Source of the DNA: Cocos nucifera
Taxonomy: Eukaryota > Streptophyta > Magnoliopsida > Arecales > Arecaceae
Direction: 5' to 3'
Length of the DNA: 64,000 bases
Assembly: GCA_006176705.1 (NCBI GenBank)
Contig: QRFJ01000023.1
Coordinates: 394,501-458,500 of the forward strand
A model generated the notes under the pieces. It was not told the DNA's origin. It saw only the letters and a program-made list of their open reading frames with translations, and ran no database searches. Position numbers and translations under genes: made by a program. How positions within the stretch are numbered: the stretch's first letter is position 1; each line of letters starts with the position of its first letter. Positions 32,423 to 43,329 of the stretch are shown here, piece after piece.

Positions 32423-35225
32423 TTATTGGGGATAAATTCCGCTTCCGTCGAAGTCTAGTCTGATGCTTAGCCTAATGTAACTGGTAATCATGAAAGAGCT
32501 TCGATAAAAAATTCTCCCTCCTGTGGTCGAACTCCTGCCGGACTCCTTCACCTCCAACGGTCGAACCCCTTTCGGGCTCCTCCAACGGCCAAATCCCTTT
32601 CGAACTCTTTCAGCAGTCAAACTCCTACAGTGGCCAAACTTCATCCAAATTTCTTCAGGAGTCAAACTTCTTTCAGTTTTCTCCTTTAATTAAATTCCTT
32701 CAGGAGCCGGACTCCTCCCAGACTTCTCCTTCAACCAGACTTCTTCAAGAGCCGAACTTCTTTCGAACTTCTCCTTCAATCGAATTCCTCCAGGAGCCAG
32801 ACTCCTCTAAGAATTCTCCTTCGATCGAACCTCTCCATCAGTCAGACTTCTTTCGAATTTCTCCTTCAGTCGAATACCTCTAGGAGCCGAACTTCTTTCG
32901 GACTTCTTCTTCAATCGAATTTCTTCGACGATCGAACTCTTTTCGAACACCTCTAGGAGCCAAACTTTTTTTGGATTCATTCAAGAGCCGAACTCCTTCC
33001 GGACTTCTCCTTCAGTCGGATACCTACAGGAGCCAAACTTCTTCTGAACTTCTTCTTCAATCGAATTCCTCCAAGAGCCGGACCCCTTCCAGACTTCTTC
33101 TTCGGTCGGACTCCTCCAGGAGCCGAACTCCTTCCGGACTTTTCCTTCAATCGGATTTCTTTAGGAGTCGGACTCCTCTCAGACTTTTCTTTCGATCGGA
33201 CCTCTCCATCAGTCGAACTCCTTCTGAACTTCTTCTTTAGTCAGATATCTCTAGGAGTTGAACTCCTTCCAGACTTCTCCTTTAGTCGAATTCCTCCAGC
33301 GGCCGAACTTCTTCCGAACATCTCCAGGAGCCAAACTTTTTCGAATTCCTCTAGAAGCTAAACTCTTTTCGGACTTCTCCTTCAGTCGGATACCTTCAGG
33401 AGCCGAACTCCTTCCGAACTTTTTTTTCAGTCAAATTCCTCCAAAAGTCAAACTCCTTCTGGATTTTTCCTTCAATCGAATTCCTCTAAGAGTCGAACTC
33501 CTTTTGAACTTCTCCTTCAGTCAAATTTCTCCATGAGCCGAACTCCTTCCAGATTTTTTCTTCAATCAAATTTCTTTAATGGTCGAACTTCTCTTTCAGT
33601 CGGATATCTCCGAAAGTCGAACTTCTTCTTTAGTCGAATTCCTCCAATAATCGAACTCCTTTCGGACACCTCCAGGAGTCGAACTTCTTTCGAATTTCTT
33701 CAGGAGCTGAACTCCTTTCGGACTTCTGCTTCAGTCAAATTTCTTCAAGAGCCAAACTTCTTCCAAACTTCTCCTTCAATCGGATTCCTTCAGGAGCCAA
33801 ACTCCTTCCAGATTCCTCTAGGAGCCAAACTTGTTTCGAATTTCTCTAGGAGTCGAACTCCTTCCGAACTTCTCCTTCAGTCGGATACCTCCAGGAGCCG
33901 AACTCCTTCCGAACTTCTTCTTTAGTCAGATTTTTCTAGGAGTCGAACTCCTTTCGAACTTCTTCTTCAGTCAAATTTCTCTAAGAGCTAAACTCCTTTC
34001 GAATTTTTCTTTCAATCGAATTCCTCTAGGAGCCGAACTCTTTTCGAACTTCTCTTTTAGTTAAATTTCTTCGAAAGCCGAACTTCTTCCAGACTTCTCT
34101 TTCAATCGAATTTCTCTAGGAGCCAAACTTCTTTCGGATTTCTCCTTCAGACAAATTTTTTCAGCAGCCAAACTCCTTCTGAACTTTTTCTTCAGTCGGA
34201 TACCTTTGGAAGCCAAACTTCTTCCAAACTTCTCTTTTAGTCGGATTCCTCCAGCGGTCGAACTCCTTTCGGACACCTTCAGAAGCTGAACTTTTTTCGA
34301 ATTTCTCCAGGAGCTGAACTTCTTTCAGACTTCTTCTTTAGGCGGATACCTTCAGGAGCCAAACTCCTTCCGAACTTCTTCTTCAATCAAATTTCTCCAG
34401 CGATCGAACTCTTTTTGGACTTCTCCTTCAGTTGGATACCTTCGAGAGTCAAACTCCTTCCGAACTTCTTCTTCAGTCGAATATCTTCGAAAGTCGAACT
34501 CCTTTCGGACTTCTTCTTTAGTCAAATTTCTTCAGTGGATTACTTTCAGATTTCAGCTAGCATTCCTTCCGGATGATCTTCTCTAGCCGTATTTTTTTAG
34601 AAATCCAAACTCCTCTAAAATTGATATATGTCAAAGTTTTTCACCAATCAATACCTGCTTCCTCCGAACTTCGACTATTAAATTTTGACGAACGGACACA
34701 TTACAATAGGTGACACCTCTCTCTCCGTAACAAACCCTCCGTGGCCTGAGTGGCTCACTATTGAATGATTATGGCTGTCAGTATCGGTCTGCTACAAACG
34801 ACACCTCTTTCTCCGTTGTAAATCCTACGTAGTTTCGAGCAGCCCACTATCGGATGGTTATGGCTATCACTATCAGTCTACTACAGATGACACCTCTCTC
34901 TCCATAACAAATCCAATGCGGCTCCAAGCGGTCTACTATCGGATGGTTATGGCTGTCACTATCAGTCTGCTACAGGCTCTATCTATAAAAAGAGATCCTT
35001 TAGATATGTTTTCTCTAAGCTTTCTTCTCTTTTTTAAAATTCTGCTGAATCCTTTTCTGAGTACTTCATTTCTATTAGCCAGAAGAGCTGACTTGATCGT
35101 CGAAGGATCCTGTCGGAGCCACCACCATCCATTTCGAACGAAATTTTATTTTGTAGATCACCGACGGTGATCTCTTCTTCCTCAACTCCAGCTCGATCCG
35201 ACGTCAACTAGATTCTATACCAATA
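32423..35225 (+). repeat. 3' LTR of the Tat element with its minisatellite
   Basis: About 2.80 kb, starting TTATTGGGGATAAATTCC and ending near ATTCTATACCAATA. The 45-bp minisatellite occupies about 32,560-34,530 (roughly 43 copies). The unique part carries the same CTATAAAAAGAGATCC promoter candidate near 34,984. The LTR is about 220 bases shorter than the left one, close to five 45-base units, so array length has changed since insertion or units were lost piecemeal. Confidence 0.87.
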
Positions 35226-37217
35226 GAAACTAAATCAATTTTAGTCTTTAAGCTTCTTATTGGGAAATAATAAATCATTCTAGTGGAAGAATTCCATGAG
35301 CTAATAGACGGTCATATGATAGGGATGGTATTCTCTTGATTGGGCTTAACTTAGCCTCCAATCTTGTAATTTATGCTAAATATCTGCTACATTGTGTCCA
35401 CTAATAGATCTCACAAAATGCTCCTCAATACCTATGTTTGGAGAAAGTGAATTTTTTGGGAAACACTTCTGCTTGAACCACACCAGCCCTCAAATATTCC
35501 CCCTTCCATCAAGATTACATTGTCTTCAAGTTTTCCGAGTAGTTGCTTGGCTTGCACACTTCTTTGCCTACCTTTTTTCCAACGAAACTATCTCTTGAGG
35601 CATTATACTTTAATAGACACAAATCCATTATTGGTTTGTTAATTTGTATTGTGACTCTTGAAACTCCATTTATTTTGAGTGACGTCAAATTATTTAAGAT
35701 AAAAACTGTGGAGTAATTTAAAACAATGGCTACTATACATATCAATTGGGGTACTGGACAAATAAGAGAAAAGATTTAATCTTTATATTCATCCAATAGT
35801 TTCAACTTTACTTCAAGTAAATAAAATAAAATATAAAAATGAGTAGTTGATAAATTAAAATCCTTTCTAAAAGTTAAAATATAGTAATATTGTATTGACA
35901 AACAAGATTTTATATTCTAGTGAGATGTGGGGCATCCTGCGTTCTGTGAGAAAACGAAACTAAGATAGATTGGGAATCTAAAATTTATCCACATAGAAAA
36001 GAAAAGAAGAAGAAAGAGAAAATAAAGAAAAGAAGGAAAGATGAAGAAAAAAAAAAAGAAGAAAAATGAAAAAAGAAAGAGGGAGAAGAAAAAAAAAAAG
36101 AAAAAAAGGAAAGAGAAAGAAGAGAAAGAAAAAAATAGAAAAAATGATAAGAAAAAAAATAAAAAGAAAAAAAAGAATTTACAAAAAAGAAAAAAAAATA
36201 GAAAGAAAGAGAATAAAAAAAAAATAAAGGATATTTATCGGAATATATAATCAGGACTGCGATCAAGATCAAATGAGATAGTAGAATATCTCATTCTATG
36301 GAATAACTGAGATACTTCCATCCTATGGTATTAAAACCTTGTCAGCAAGACAATTGAGATGAGAATCAAGAAAAGGATTAATAAAAATAGAGAAAACACA
36401 ATGAGGAATGTGAAAAGATTTTGATTACAAAAAATACAATTTGCCAATTTTGTAGAATGGCATGGAACTTTGTTGTAAAATTTAATTCAATGCCTGTTAT
36501 TGATGTGATCAGTGTGTTTAAGTTAAGAATATACTTTTATTAATCAGTTGAAAACTTGCAACTAATGTTTAGATAGACAATAATTATGAATGGGTATTAA
36601 CATTATAAATTTTAAATATATTATTTTCTCACACTTCTAGTAACATGCAATTAGTTTGACTAATATTTAAGATAAACAATTAGAGATTGTGTATTACTCA
36701 AAGCCTATTTGGATGGCCGAACTAAAATTTTATAGGAATCAGGACAAATACAACTATCTAAATAAGATCCAGCCCAGATTACTTTTGTACATATCTAAAA
36801 AATTATTATAGTGGACTAGTTCGAATTTTATTAGAAGAAAAAAAATGATCTCAGTAAATTTTTTTTTTTCCTTTCTTTCTTTATCCGTATGGGATTCGGA
36901 CCGGGTTCTCTGGAAATTTATGGAGACAAATCTAACTAGTATCATTTAGGCGATTTGTGGCAATGCTTAATAATCTAATCTAGAGTTATTTACCCTTTTA
37001 ATCAAGTGGTCAGATTCCAATTAAATCCTTGCTTCTTAAATAAATGGAAAGGTTCCAATTGATAGATTTTTAACTTCGAACCGTGGGACCCGCTCCGTGC
37101 CGTTGCCCGATTGCTGCACTCGTTCTACCGACACGCCGCTTCTTCCTTTCCCCGCTCCCTCCGTTCTCCCTCCCCCAAAGCCCCGTCCTCTCCTCCAACC
37201 TCTCCTCCATTCCTCTC
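35226..37217. other. Spacer upstream of chorismate mutase
   Basis: AT-rich sequence with no recognisable gene or element end except the purine tract listed separately. The last 140 bases before 37,218 turn C-rich and probably hold the 5' untranslated region of the chorismate mutase transcript; an in-frame upstream ATG at 37,083 is not used in my model. Confidence 0.5.
35995..36232 (+). repeat. Polypurine tract, ~240 bases of A and G
   Basis: The plus strand is almost entirely A and G, with only a few T and C, in runs such as AAAAAAAAAAAGAAGAAAA. Lys/Glu/Arg open frames on plus and Phe/Ser frames on minus are by-products. Such mirror-like purine tracts can form triplex DNA. Confidence 0.92.
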
Positions 37218-37411
37218 ATGGAGTTAAAGCTCTCGAATCCTGCGCCCTCTACTCCATTTCCATTCAAGGGCAAGCTTTTGAAGCCCTCGATCCCTTGTCT
37301 CGTCGGCTTCCCAATGCCTACAACCGGGCGGAGACCCAACTTTGGATCTCCTGTATCATCCTCCCTGGGGATGAAGCTCCATTCAATCCAAAGCTCACCA
37401 AAGTTCGCGGG
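37218..37411 (+). pseudogene. Chorismate mutase exon 1 (transit peptide)
   Basis: It starts MELKLSNPAPSTPFPFKG and runs to SPKFAG. It is rich in Ser, Pro, Lys and Arg with few acidic residues, as plastid transit peptides are. A GT donor follows at 37,412. I chose this ATG over the in-frame one at 37,083 because plant homologues start close to the transit peptide and the upstream stretch is arginine/proline rich 5'-UTR-like sequence. Confidence 0.65.
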
Positions 37412-38260
37412 GTATGAAAAGCCCGTTCCTTTGCTACCCCTTTATCGGATTTTTTTCGTTAGTTTAGGTCAAATCTGTGTACTTTTTTGGTCTGATTGCT
37501 GTCTGCGTTTGTGAAATCTTAGATTTCTATCTTTATTGCTCGGGTGATGATTTTCTCCGGCTTACAGATCCGATTATTCGACAGGTTGTGCTTACTTTTG
37601 ATATCTTGAGATGTTTTGGTGGTCTTATTCCTTGGCTTTGTTTTTGTTTTGCGTCGCGGATAAGATAAAAGTTGCATTGCTTAATTTTGGTTTTTCCCCA
37701 AGGCTTTTTATGCTTTGGGATGTGATTGAATTCAAGATCAAGTTGGAATATTTTCCTGAAATTGACATTTTGTTTGTTGTTTTGGAAATTTTGAGATATT
37801 GGTGAGGCATCGGTAACCATACTTTTCTGTTTTTCTTCATTTCCTCGAGATATGAATGTTTTCTCTGTCCTGCCTCTATGCGCCACTCTTATAAAAGGGA
37901 TGTAGCTAGGAAGAAAAAAATTAATATGTCTATATTTTTATTAACAATTGACCAGCAGGAATCAAAGAAAAATTTTGATTTGTATCATTATGGCTTTTTT
38001 TTTTTTATGTAAGATTTGTATTATTATGGTGGCATATGGAATATGATGTTTTCCCCTTCAGTTTGTGAAGCAAAGAATCTGGTATGCATGTACATGCATG
38101 TGAATGATTTTGCTCTCTGAAGGAAAGCATGCATGCACTGCAACCATTCGAATGCTAGTGTCAAGATCATGTACACCAACAAGAGTGTTTAAAAATTTAG
38201 TTTCTATTCACTATTTGAATAATATTTTGGGTTCTATTGGATGATGTTTTTTAACTGTAG

Positions 38261-38479
38261 GCTGGAGAAAGAAAGGATAGACTGAAGTGAAATGTTAACC
38301 TTTGATGGAATAAGACACTCATTGATTTGCCAGGAAGATACTATTATATTTAGCCTTTTACAGCGAGCACAATTTCGTTATAATGGTGACACATACAATC
38401 GCAATGAGTTTCACATGGATGGTTTTGATGGCTCATTGGTTGAATTTATGGTTAGGGAACAGAAAAGCTCCATGCACGG
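38261..38479 (+). pseudogene. Chorismate mutase exon 2 with in-frame stop
   Basis: The acceptor TTTTTTAACTGTAG has a good pyrimidine tract. Phase from exon 1 gives LEKERID, then TGA at 38,283-38,285, then SEMLTFDGIRHSL, which lines up with the family residue by residue, so the stop replaces a coding position. A weaker AG at 38,287 would skip the stop in phase but lacks a pyrimidine tract. The exon ends at GGTAAGTT. Confidence 0.75.
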
Positions 38480-38753
38480 GTAAGTTAAACATTCAAAAGT
38501 AGAGCACGGATCCTCTGTGGTGCACCGCATGGTGCGCACCGTCCATTGTGCGATAGACGGCTGCGAACACGGTTTGCTGCATGCCACATGTAGCCGTCCA
38601 TCGTACGAGGGATGGTGCGCATGATGCACTACATGGTGCGGTGCATCACTGATACCGTAGAGAACCCGTGCTCTCAAAAAAAGGATCATACATATTCATA
38701 ATATTTTGACTATTTTCTCCTGCCCATATTTTTGCCTTCCTATTGCAACTTAG

Positions 38754-38840
38754 GTTGGCAGATACAAGACTCCAGATGAGCATCCTTTCTTCCCAGAAGA
38801 TTTGCCTGAACCTATGTTGCCACCAATTCAATATCCAAAG
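38754..38840 (+). pseudogene. Chorismate mutase exon 3
   Basis: Exactly 29 codons, phase 0 at both ends, VGRYKTPDEHPFFPEDLP and onward to QYPK. It is bounded by ...CAACTTAG and GTACGG. It looks undamaged. Confidence 0.88.
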
Positions 38841-39804
38841 GTACGGATGAAAACATGAAGAATTTATAAAACAAAATTGGTATTTATGTCTTCTTTTAAT
38901 GCTTGCATAATGTACATAAGAGAAATATATCTTTTTTTTTTCCTTTTTTTTTGGACAAGGGTGCTACAAAAAAACATGAGATGGTATTTACCACGGTTGT
39001 TTTGAATAACCGATCACTTGTTCCAGCGAGCAGTCCTATGCCATTTATAGAGATTAATGGCACTCGAAGGGAACCAGTAAGTAGCTGATGGTTTGAGCAA
39101 CAACATAGACTAAGCTTTCTCGTATATGCAAGTGCAATAAGACTTAGTATAGGGGAAGGGTTTAATTACTTACTGTGCCTTCCCTCCTCAGTGAACTGTG
39201 AACTTACACCTCACTATCCAGTGTTGAACAGGATGTCAATGGGAATTGTTCTGAAAATTTGGCATCAACATACGAACTTTAGATGCTCGGGTATTGTATG
39301 AGTTTGTTTATTGCAATCAAATATTGATCCTCGCAATGTTGTCATCATAAGCAGAAAGATGCTGTAACAGTATCATACTTACGCTGTACTCATCATCTTT
39401 TCCAAAACCTCTGCCACTGATCCCCAAGATTTGGAGTCTATAGTTGCACCTTGTAATGTGCTTTCACCTTTCTGTCATGTTTTTCTTTCCCTTACCAATG
39501 CCTGCCTCTATTTCGTTGCTCCTTAACACTAGCTAGTGAAGCCTGTAGTTATGCTGGCTCAAAAGCGAGACAAGTTGCTTGATTTTGCATTGGAGCTGCC
39601 CTTCGGAGGCGTACAACATGTTAAGAGGATGAATGATTAGGAGTTTGATGAATGTTGGCCCATACTGAGCATTTACTACCCAAATGTTTTATAGGTTGAG
39701 AATTACCGCTCTTGTCTAACATCTAGCTTGTAATGACACTGCTGTTAGTTAATTCATTGCTTTGGAGGTTCTAAAGCTGCCTTTGGTTTCCCTTTGTGAA
39801 CTAG

Positions 39805-39946
39805 GTTCTGCATCCGGTTGCTGACAGCATCAATATAAATAAGATGATATGGGACATGTACTTCAATAGGCTACTTCCAAGATTGGTTAAAGAAGGAAAT
39901 GATGGAAACTGTGGATCTAGTGCAGTTTGTGACACTGTGTTTGCAG
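39805..39946 (+). pseudogene. Chorismate mutase exon 4, two bases short
   Basis: It begins VLHPVADSININK after an acceptor CTAG and runs to CDTV, then GTGTTTGCAG before the GTATGC donor. The family expects one more codon pattern (Cys-Leu-Gln) here, which needs GTGTGTTTGCAG; loss of one GT pair explains the frame break. Confidence 0.8.
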
Positions 39947-40542
39947 GTATGCATGAAATAAATATGTAAAGGCTTGTTCTGCAGTTTCCAATGTTGTGAC
40001 CTGCAAGCCTGTCAAGTATACAACTCATCCTGCACATTTCAGAAGTTGGTTGCCAACTCTTGAATATGTAGGATGGAAGATACCTACGTCCTTTTTGTTC
40101 AAATTGCAGTCCCAACTCACGATGATGAGATGGTATCCTTCCAACATGAATGATATTCTAGGTGCTTGCCTGATTCATTCTGTCCTTTTAATCGGTCTTA
40201 TGGGGTTCTCACCATCCAAACTGAGTTAATTGCCTTATTTCCAAGAAGCATGGTTGTTGCTCTGTTAGGTTGCCTCAAGTTCGTTTTTGCTTAAAAAATT
40301 ATATATAATACTACACATGATGGTGCACGGAGCGCTTATGTTTATTTTCATTATTCAAAGATATCAGCTTGGCGGTCTAAGAAACAAATCTAAAGGCCCC
40401 CGATATCTTTGTGTTATAAGCTACTGCTCCTTCCACAGTTCATGCCACTTTGTTTTCAACCTCGTAACCATGGATTATCTTCATTGTTAGTTTAAGAGTT
40501 TCTTTTGTTTGGTTATTTCCATTTCATGATTTCTTTATGCAG

Positions 40543-40636
40543 GCTCTGTCCAAGAGAATTCACTATGGCAAGCTCGTGGCCGAGGCTAAGTTTCAAGAGG
40601 CACCTGATGTCTATGAACCCGCAATAAAAGAAAAAA
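40543..40636 (+). pseudogene. Chorismate mutase exon 5
   Basis: It encodes ALSKRIHYGKLVAEAKFQ and on to EPAIKEK. The acceptor is TTCTTTATGCAG and the donor GTAGGG. The exon has one base more than a multiple of three, in a run of six A, which breaks phase with exon 6. Confidence 0.82.
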
Positions 40637-40738
40637 GTAGGGTTATGAGTTTTCTGGTTCTAAATCGGTTGATCCAGACTTGTTCTAATTGTTTCTTCGA
40701 GCATTATTAATCTTTTGTTTATTGGTGTTTTTCTTCAG

Positions 40739-40948
40739 GATGGGGCTCAGCTGTTGCATTTGCTAACATATGAATCGGTAGAAACAGCAATCAAACAGAG
40801 AGTCAAGCAGGAGGTGACCATCGGTGAGAACAATACCCCGCCGGTGTATAAAATAACACCCAGTTTAGTTGCTGAACTCTACAGCCGCTGGATCATGCCA
40901 CCGACCAAGGAAGTTCGAGTGGAGTACTTGCTGAGGAGGCTGGACTAG
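40739..40948 (+). pseudogene. Chorismate mutase exon 6 and stop
   Basis: It starts DGAQLLHLLTYESVETAIKQ after TTTTCTTCAG and ends EYLLRRLD-stop. Between IKQRV and KQEVTIG about eight residues present in plant relatives are missing without breaking frame. The C-terminal helix with TKEV is kept, though Pro precedes it where Leu is usual and Arg follows it. Confidence 0.85.
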
Positions 40949-41002
40949 ATGTCTAGATGTGTGCTGTTGTAAACCACCAGCATTTGGAATTACTTTGGTA
41001 CA

Positions 41003-41008
41003 AATAAA
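41003..41008 (+). terminator. Candidate polyadenylation signal of the chorismate mutase locus
   Basis: AATAAA lies 55 bases after the stop codon. It is the only close match directly downstream. Confidence 0.45.
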
Positions 41009-42051
41009 GAAAGCAGTTCATGTTTAACGCTGCATGTAAACATACAACTAATCAGATTATGATGTCGATACCTGGAGACGATGTTGCAGCTTCTTTTCTA
41101 TAGAGCTCAACGTATTGGTTTGAAATATATCTGTCAGTTGGTACTTCTCTGTGCTTACTGTCACAAAACTCACAGGGCTAGATTCATTTTATCCCTCTCA
41201 GGGTCAGGATCGACACCCCCCAGCTTGTATCTGCTAGAATATTTTGTGATGGTGATGGTAGGCCCCTGTGGTCTATGTATTCAGTTTTTTATCAAACACT
41301 TTCCTTCTATTGGTTGAACCATGGGCATTGAGGGCTGGGATGATGGTTAATTTGTCTGTGTTTTTGTAGCAACCTGTAAACCCATATAAATGTACAGGGG
41401 ATATTCGGGAACTATTAGGTTTGACGGTGGTGAGGCAACATTGTGATTAAAATATTTTCTGCTTGTATTCATATGTATAAGGCAAAGCATTCACCAGCTG
41501 ATGCATCTTGGTTCCGTGAATTATGGGGAGAGTGAAATTCTCTAAGTTGCTGGTCTTTGTTTTCTTGTTACCAAGGATGCCATTGAAAAAACTTTCATGC
41601 TTCCTATGGCTTCTATAAAAAAAAAAAGAAAAAGAAAAAAGAACCGAGGACAAACTTAAACAGCACCGGTAATTAAGTCGTGCGGAATTCTATAATCATC
41701 ATCTATATTTATGGGGTACTTGATTCACGATCAGAATCGAAATTGATATCAGAATTAGAATGGATTGAAATGAGAATCAGAATGGTCATATCATCTAAAG
41801 CATTTGGTTCGTGATTAGAATCGGAATAGAGATTTGAATTCCTAAGAAGAGTTAGGATTTGATTTAGAGGGGATCGGATCTTTCCATTTTATTTTAGAAT
41901 TGAAATTGGGATAGAACTAACTTTAATTAGACGGTTAGAATAGGAGTCATCCTTTTCCATTCCAGACCTCCACTACCTTCGATGAAACATCCCCTATAGA
42001 GTTAAGGATTTTATTTCTTCTAGAGATATTACCACAATGTTAAAAGCTACA
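41009..42051. other. 3' flank of chorismate mutase, then repeat-like AT-rich spacer
   Basis: 41,009-41,690 is spacer with no recognised gene. 41,715-42,000 has many copies of GAATCGGAAT/AGAATGG-like phrases and looks like an old repeat, unclassified. Confidence 0.45.
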
Positions 42052-42328
42052 AGTACATTTGATTATATTTTTTAATTTTTAATTTTTAAAAAATATTTTT
42101 TTTTATTTTTTTTATTTTTTTATTAAATAAAATTAAAAAAATAAAAAAAACATGTTTGATAATTATGTCACTATAAAATAAAAAATAATTATATATAAAA
42201 TAAAAAATAAAAAATAATTATTTTAATTTTTTTTTAATTTTTTATTTCGATGATATGCTTTTAAATTTTTATTTTTTAAAAATTTAAAAATAAAAAAAAT
42301 ATTTTTTTAATGACTAATCAAATGCACT
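42052..42328. mobile_element. Small MITE, 277 bp
   Basis: AGTACATTTGATTA at the left and the reverse complement AGTGCATTTGATTA at the right form terminal inverted repeats. Inside are A/T-only arms that are also inverted (TTTTTAATTTTTAATTTTTA against TAAAAATTTAAAAATAAAAA). No coding sequence. The superfamily is uncertain, as I could not define the target duplication. Confidence 0.65.
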
Positions 42329-42769
42329 CTGTATTAAAAGGATGTTGTATATGCATCTTTTACGGCTAAAAGCAATAGTTCATGCAACAAAGCTACCTGA
42401 ATGATAACATGTTTTACTTTTGTTCGAATTGAAAATAAGGTTCATGCAACAAACTACTTGAATGATTGGTTGTCGAATATTAAAATAATTATTTACTTAT
42501 ATATATATATATATATATTCTGGAGTATTCGAATGTTGTCAACTCAATAATGCCACGTGGAATCCACAAAGCCTTCCATCGGACTCCCGATAATGAAAAA
42601 AAAAAAACACCCTCCCGTCGGGCTCCCGCGGTGCCGCCTCCCGTCGAGCTCCTGCGACCGCCCGAGTCGAAACCAGTCCGACAAGATGGCGGCATCGGGA
42701 GCCTCTGCAGCGGCGCAGCGGCGGAGGAGGGAGAGCTGGAAAGGAAAAGAGGTCCCAGGCGGTGGCCCT

Positions 42770-42990
42770 CCCATCGACGTTGAAGATGCCGCGGCCAAGG
42801 AAGTCGCTGAGGATCGAAGAGAAGGGCTTTCCCTTTGGATAATTATCGAATCGGGTTTTAAGCATGTGCTCCACATTGTCGGGATTGGCCGTGATGATAT
42901 TACAGAGCACATGGATGTGAATAGTGCATGTTGGCGATTGCCGGAGGAGGTGGGCATACCAAGGTTATCGAAGTCGGCGGTCCACGACAT
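42770..42990 (-). pseudogene. Captured fragment of a CYP94-type cytochrome P450
   Basis: On the minus strand an uninterrupted run from WYAHLLRQSP (about 42,960) through ITANPDNVEHMLKTRFDNYP to LGRGIFNVDG (42,770) matches the N-terminal third of CYP94 P450s, the family of fatty acid and jasmonoyl-isoleucine omega-hydroxylases. The fragment stops exactly where the shared Helitron sequence begins. Haem-binding and I-helix regions are absent, so no enzyme can be made. Upstream of WYAHLLR the similarity fades after a frame break. The identification is from memory of the family. Confidence 0.75.
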
Positions 42991-43078
42991 CGTCACATTC
43001 GCCTTAAAGACGGCGCAATTGCACCATCATGGCCAGAACCATAGAAGCTGAAGTAAAAGAGAAAAGATCAGAAATATA

Positions 43079-43319
43079 AAAGTGAAGGAAAAGAAGAGGA
43101 CGGAGAAATGACAGAGAGTTTCTAAGTCCATATCCCCTTGAGTTTTGGCTCGGACGGTATGGGAGGAAAGAGCGAGGAAAGATATATATATTTATAAAAA
43201 TATAAAAGTGAAGGAAAAAGAAGAGGAGGGAGAAATGACAAAGAGTTTCTAAGTCCATATCCCCTGAGTTTTGGCTTGGACGGTATGGAAGGAAAAAGCG
43301 AGGATATATATATATATAA
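43079..43319. repeat. Two tandem copies of a ~127-bp unit
   Basis: GAGTTTCTAAGTCCATATCC, TGAGTTTTGGCT and GGACGGTATGG each occur twice, about 127 bases apart, with A/T-rich tails of the ATATATATTTATAAA type. No coding content. Confidence 0.88.
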
Positions 43320-43329
43320 ATATATTGGA

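Larger units (their letters stand above)
11918..35225 (+). mobile_element. Ty3/gypsy retrotransposon, Tat-type, split by a nested copia element
   Basis: Two long LTRs in direct orientation (11,918-14,938 and 32,423-35,225) flank gag, protease, reverse transcriptase, RNase H, a second archaeal-type RNase H and integrase, in that order. The extra RNase H between RNase H and integrase and the lack of a visible chromodomain are marks of the plant Tat/Ogre/Retand group. Without the nested 10.1-kb copia element and its 5-bp target duplicate the element would be about 13.2 kb. All coding parts carry stops and frameshifts, so it is dead. I found no convincing target-site duplication at its outer ends, which may mean decay or that the exact LTR ends are off by a few bases. 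Confidence 0.88.
37218..40948 (+). pseudogene. Chorismate mutase, plastid type (AroQ fold), six exons, disrupted
   Basis: The conceptual product is plant plastid chorismate mutase, which turns chorismate into prephenate for Phe and Tyr synthesis. Exon blocks GIRHSL, DTIIFSLLQRAQF, DGSLVEF, DEHPFFPEDLPEPMLPP, ADSININKMIWDMYF, LSKRIHYGKLVAEAKF and TKEVRVEYLLRRLD follow the family order with plant intron positions. Lesions: an in-frame TGA at 38,283 in exon 2; a frame mismatch between exons 2 and 3, as if about four bases before the exon 2 donor were lost; two bases missing near 39,939 in exon 4; one extra base at the end of exon 5; and about eight codons missing in exon 6 after IKQRV. The arginine expected in the first helix (LIRQED type, equivalent to yeast Arg16 in the active site) is Cys. 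Introns are kept, so it arose by duplication, not retroposition. Assembly error could explain some indels but not the clustered substitutions. Comparison is from family knowledge, not alignment. Confidence 0.82.
42507..43320 (+). mobile_element. Helitron-like module A (5' part) with captured P450 fragment
   Basis: Sequence from the TA run onwards (GTTGTCAACTCAATAATGCC, GCCACGTGGAA, AGCCTTCCATCGGACTCCC, GGAGCCTCTGCAGCGGCGCA, to CCCTCCCAT at 42,773) is shared with module B at 43,990-44,062 plus 54,373-54,570. After CCCTCCCAT the two diverge abruptly: here a P450 fragment follows. No CTRR-type 3' end was found for this copy, so it is truncated or its end is overgrown by the foldback at 43.3-44.0 kb. 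Confidence 0.55.

Noticed and set aside
11913..35230. Target-site duplication for the Tat element
   Set aside because: A-rich bases on both sides suggest one, but no five-base match could be set without choosing the ends to fit.
36041..36250. Lys-rich (plus) and Phe/Ser-rich (minus) frames
   Set aside because: Artefacts of the polypurine tract.
42557..43051. A 164-codon plus-strand frame as a novel gene
   Set aside because: Its second half is the reverse of a CYP94 P450 fragment, which fits a known family much better on the minus strand; the first half is Helitron sequence shared with element B.
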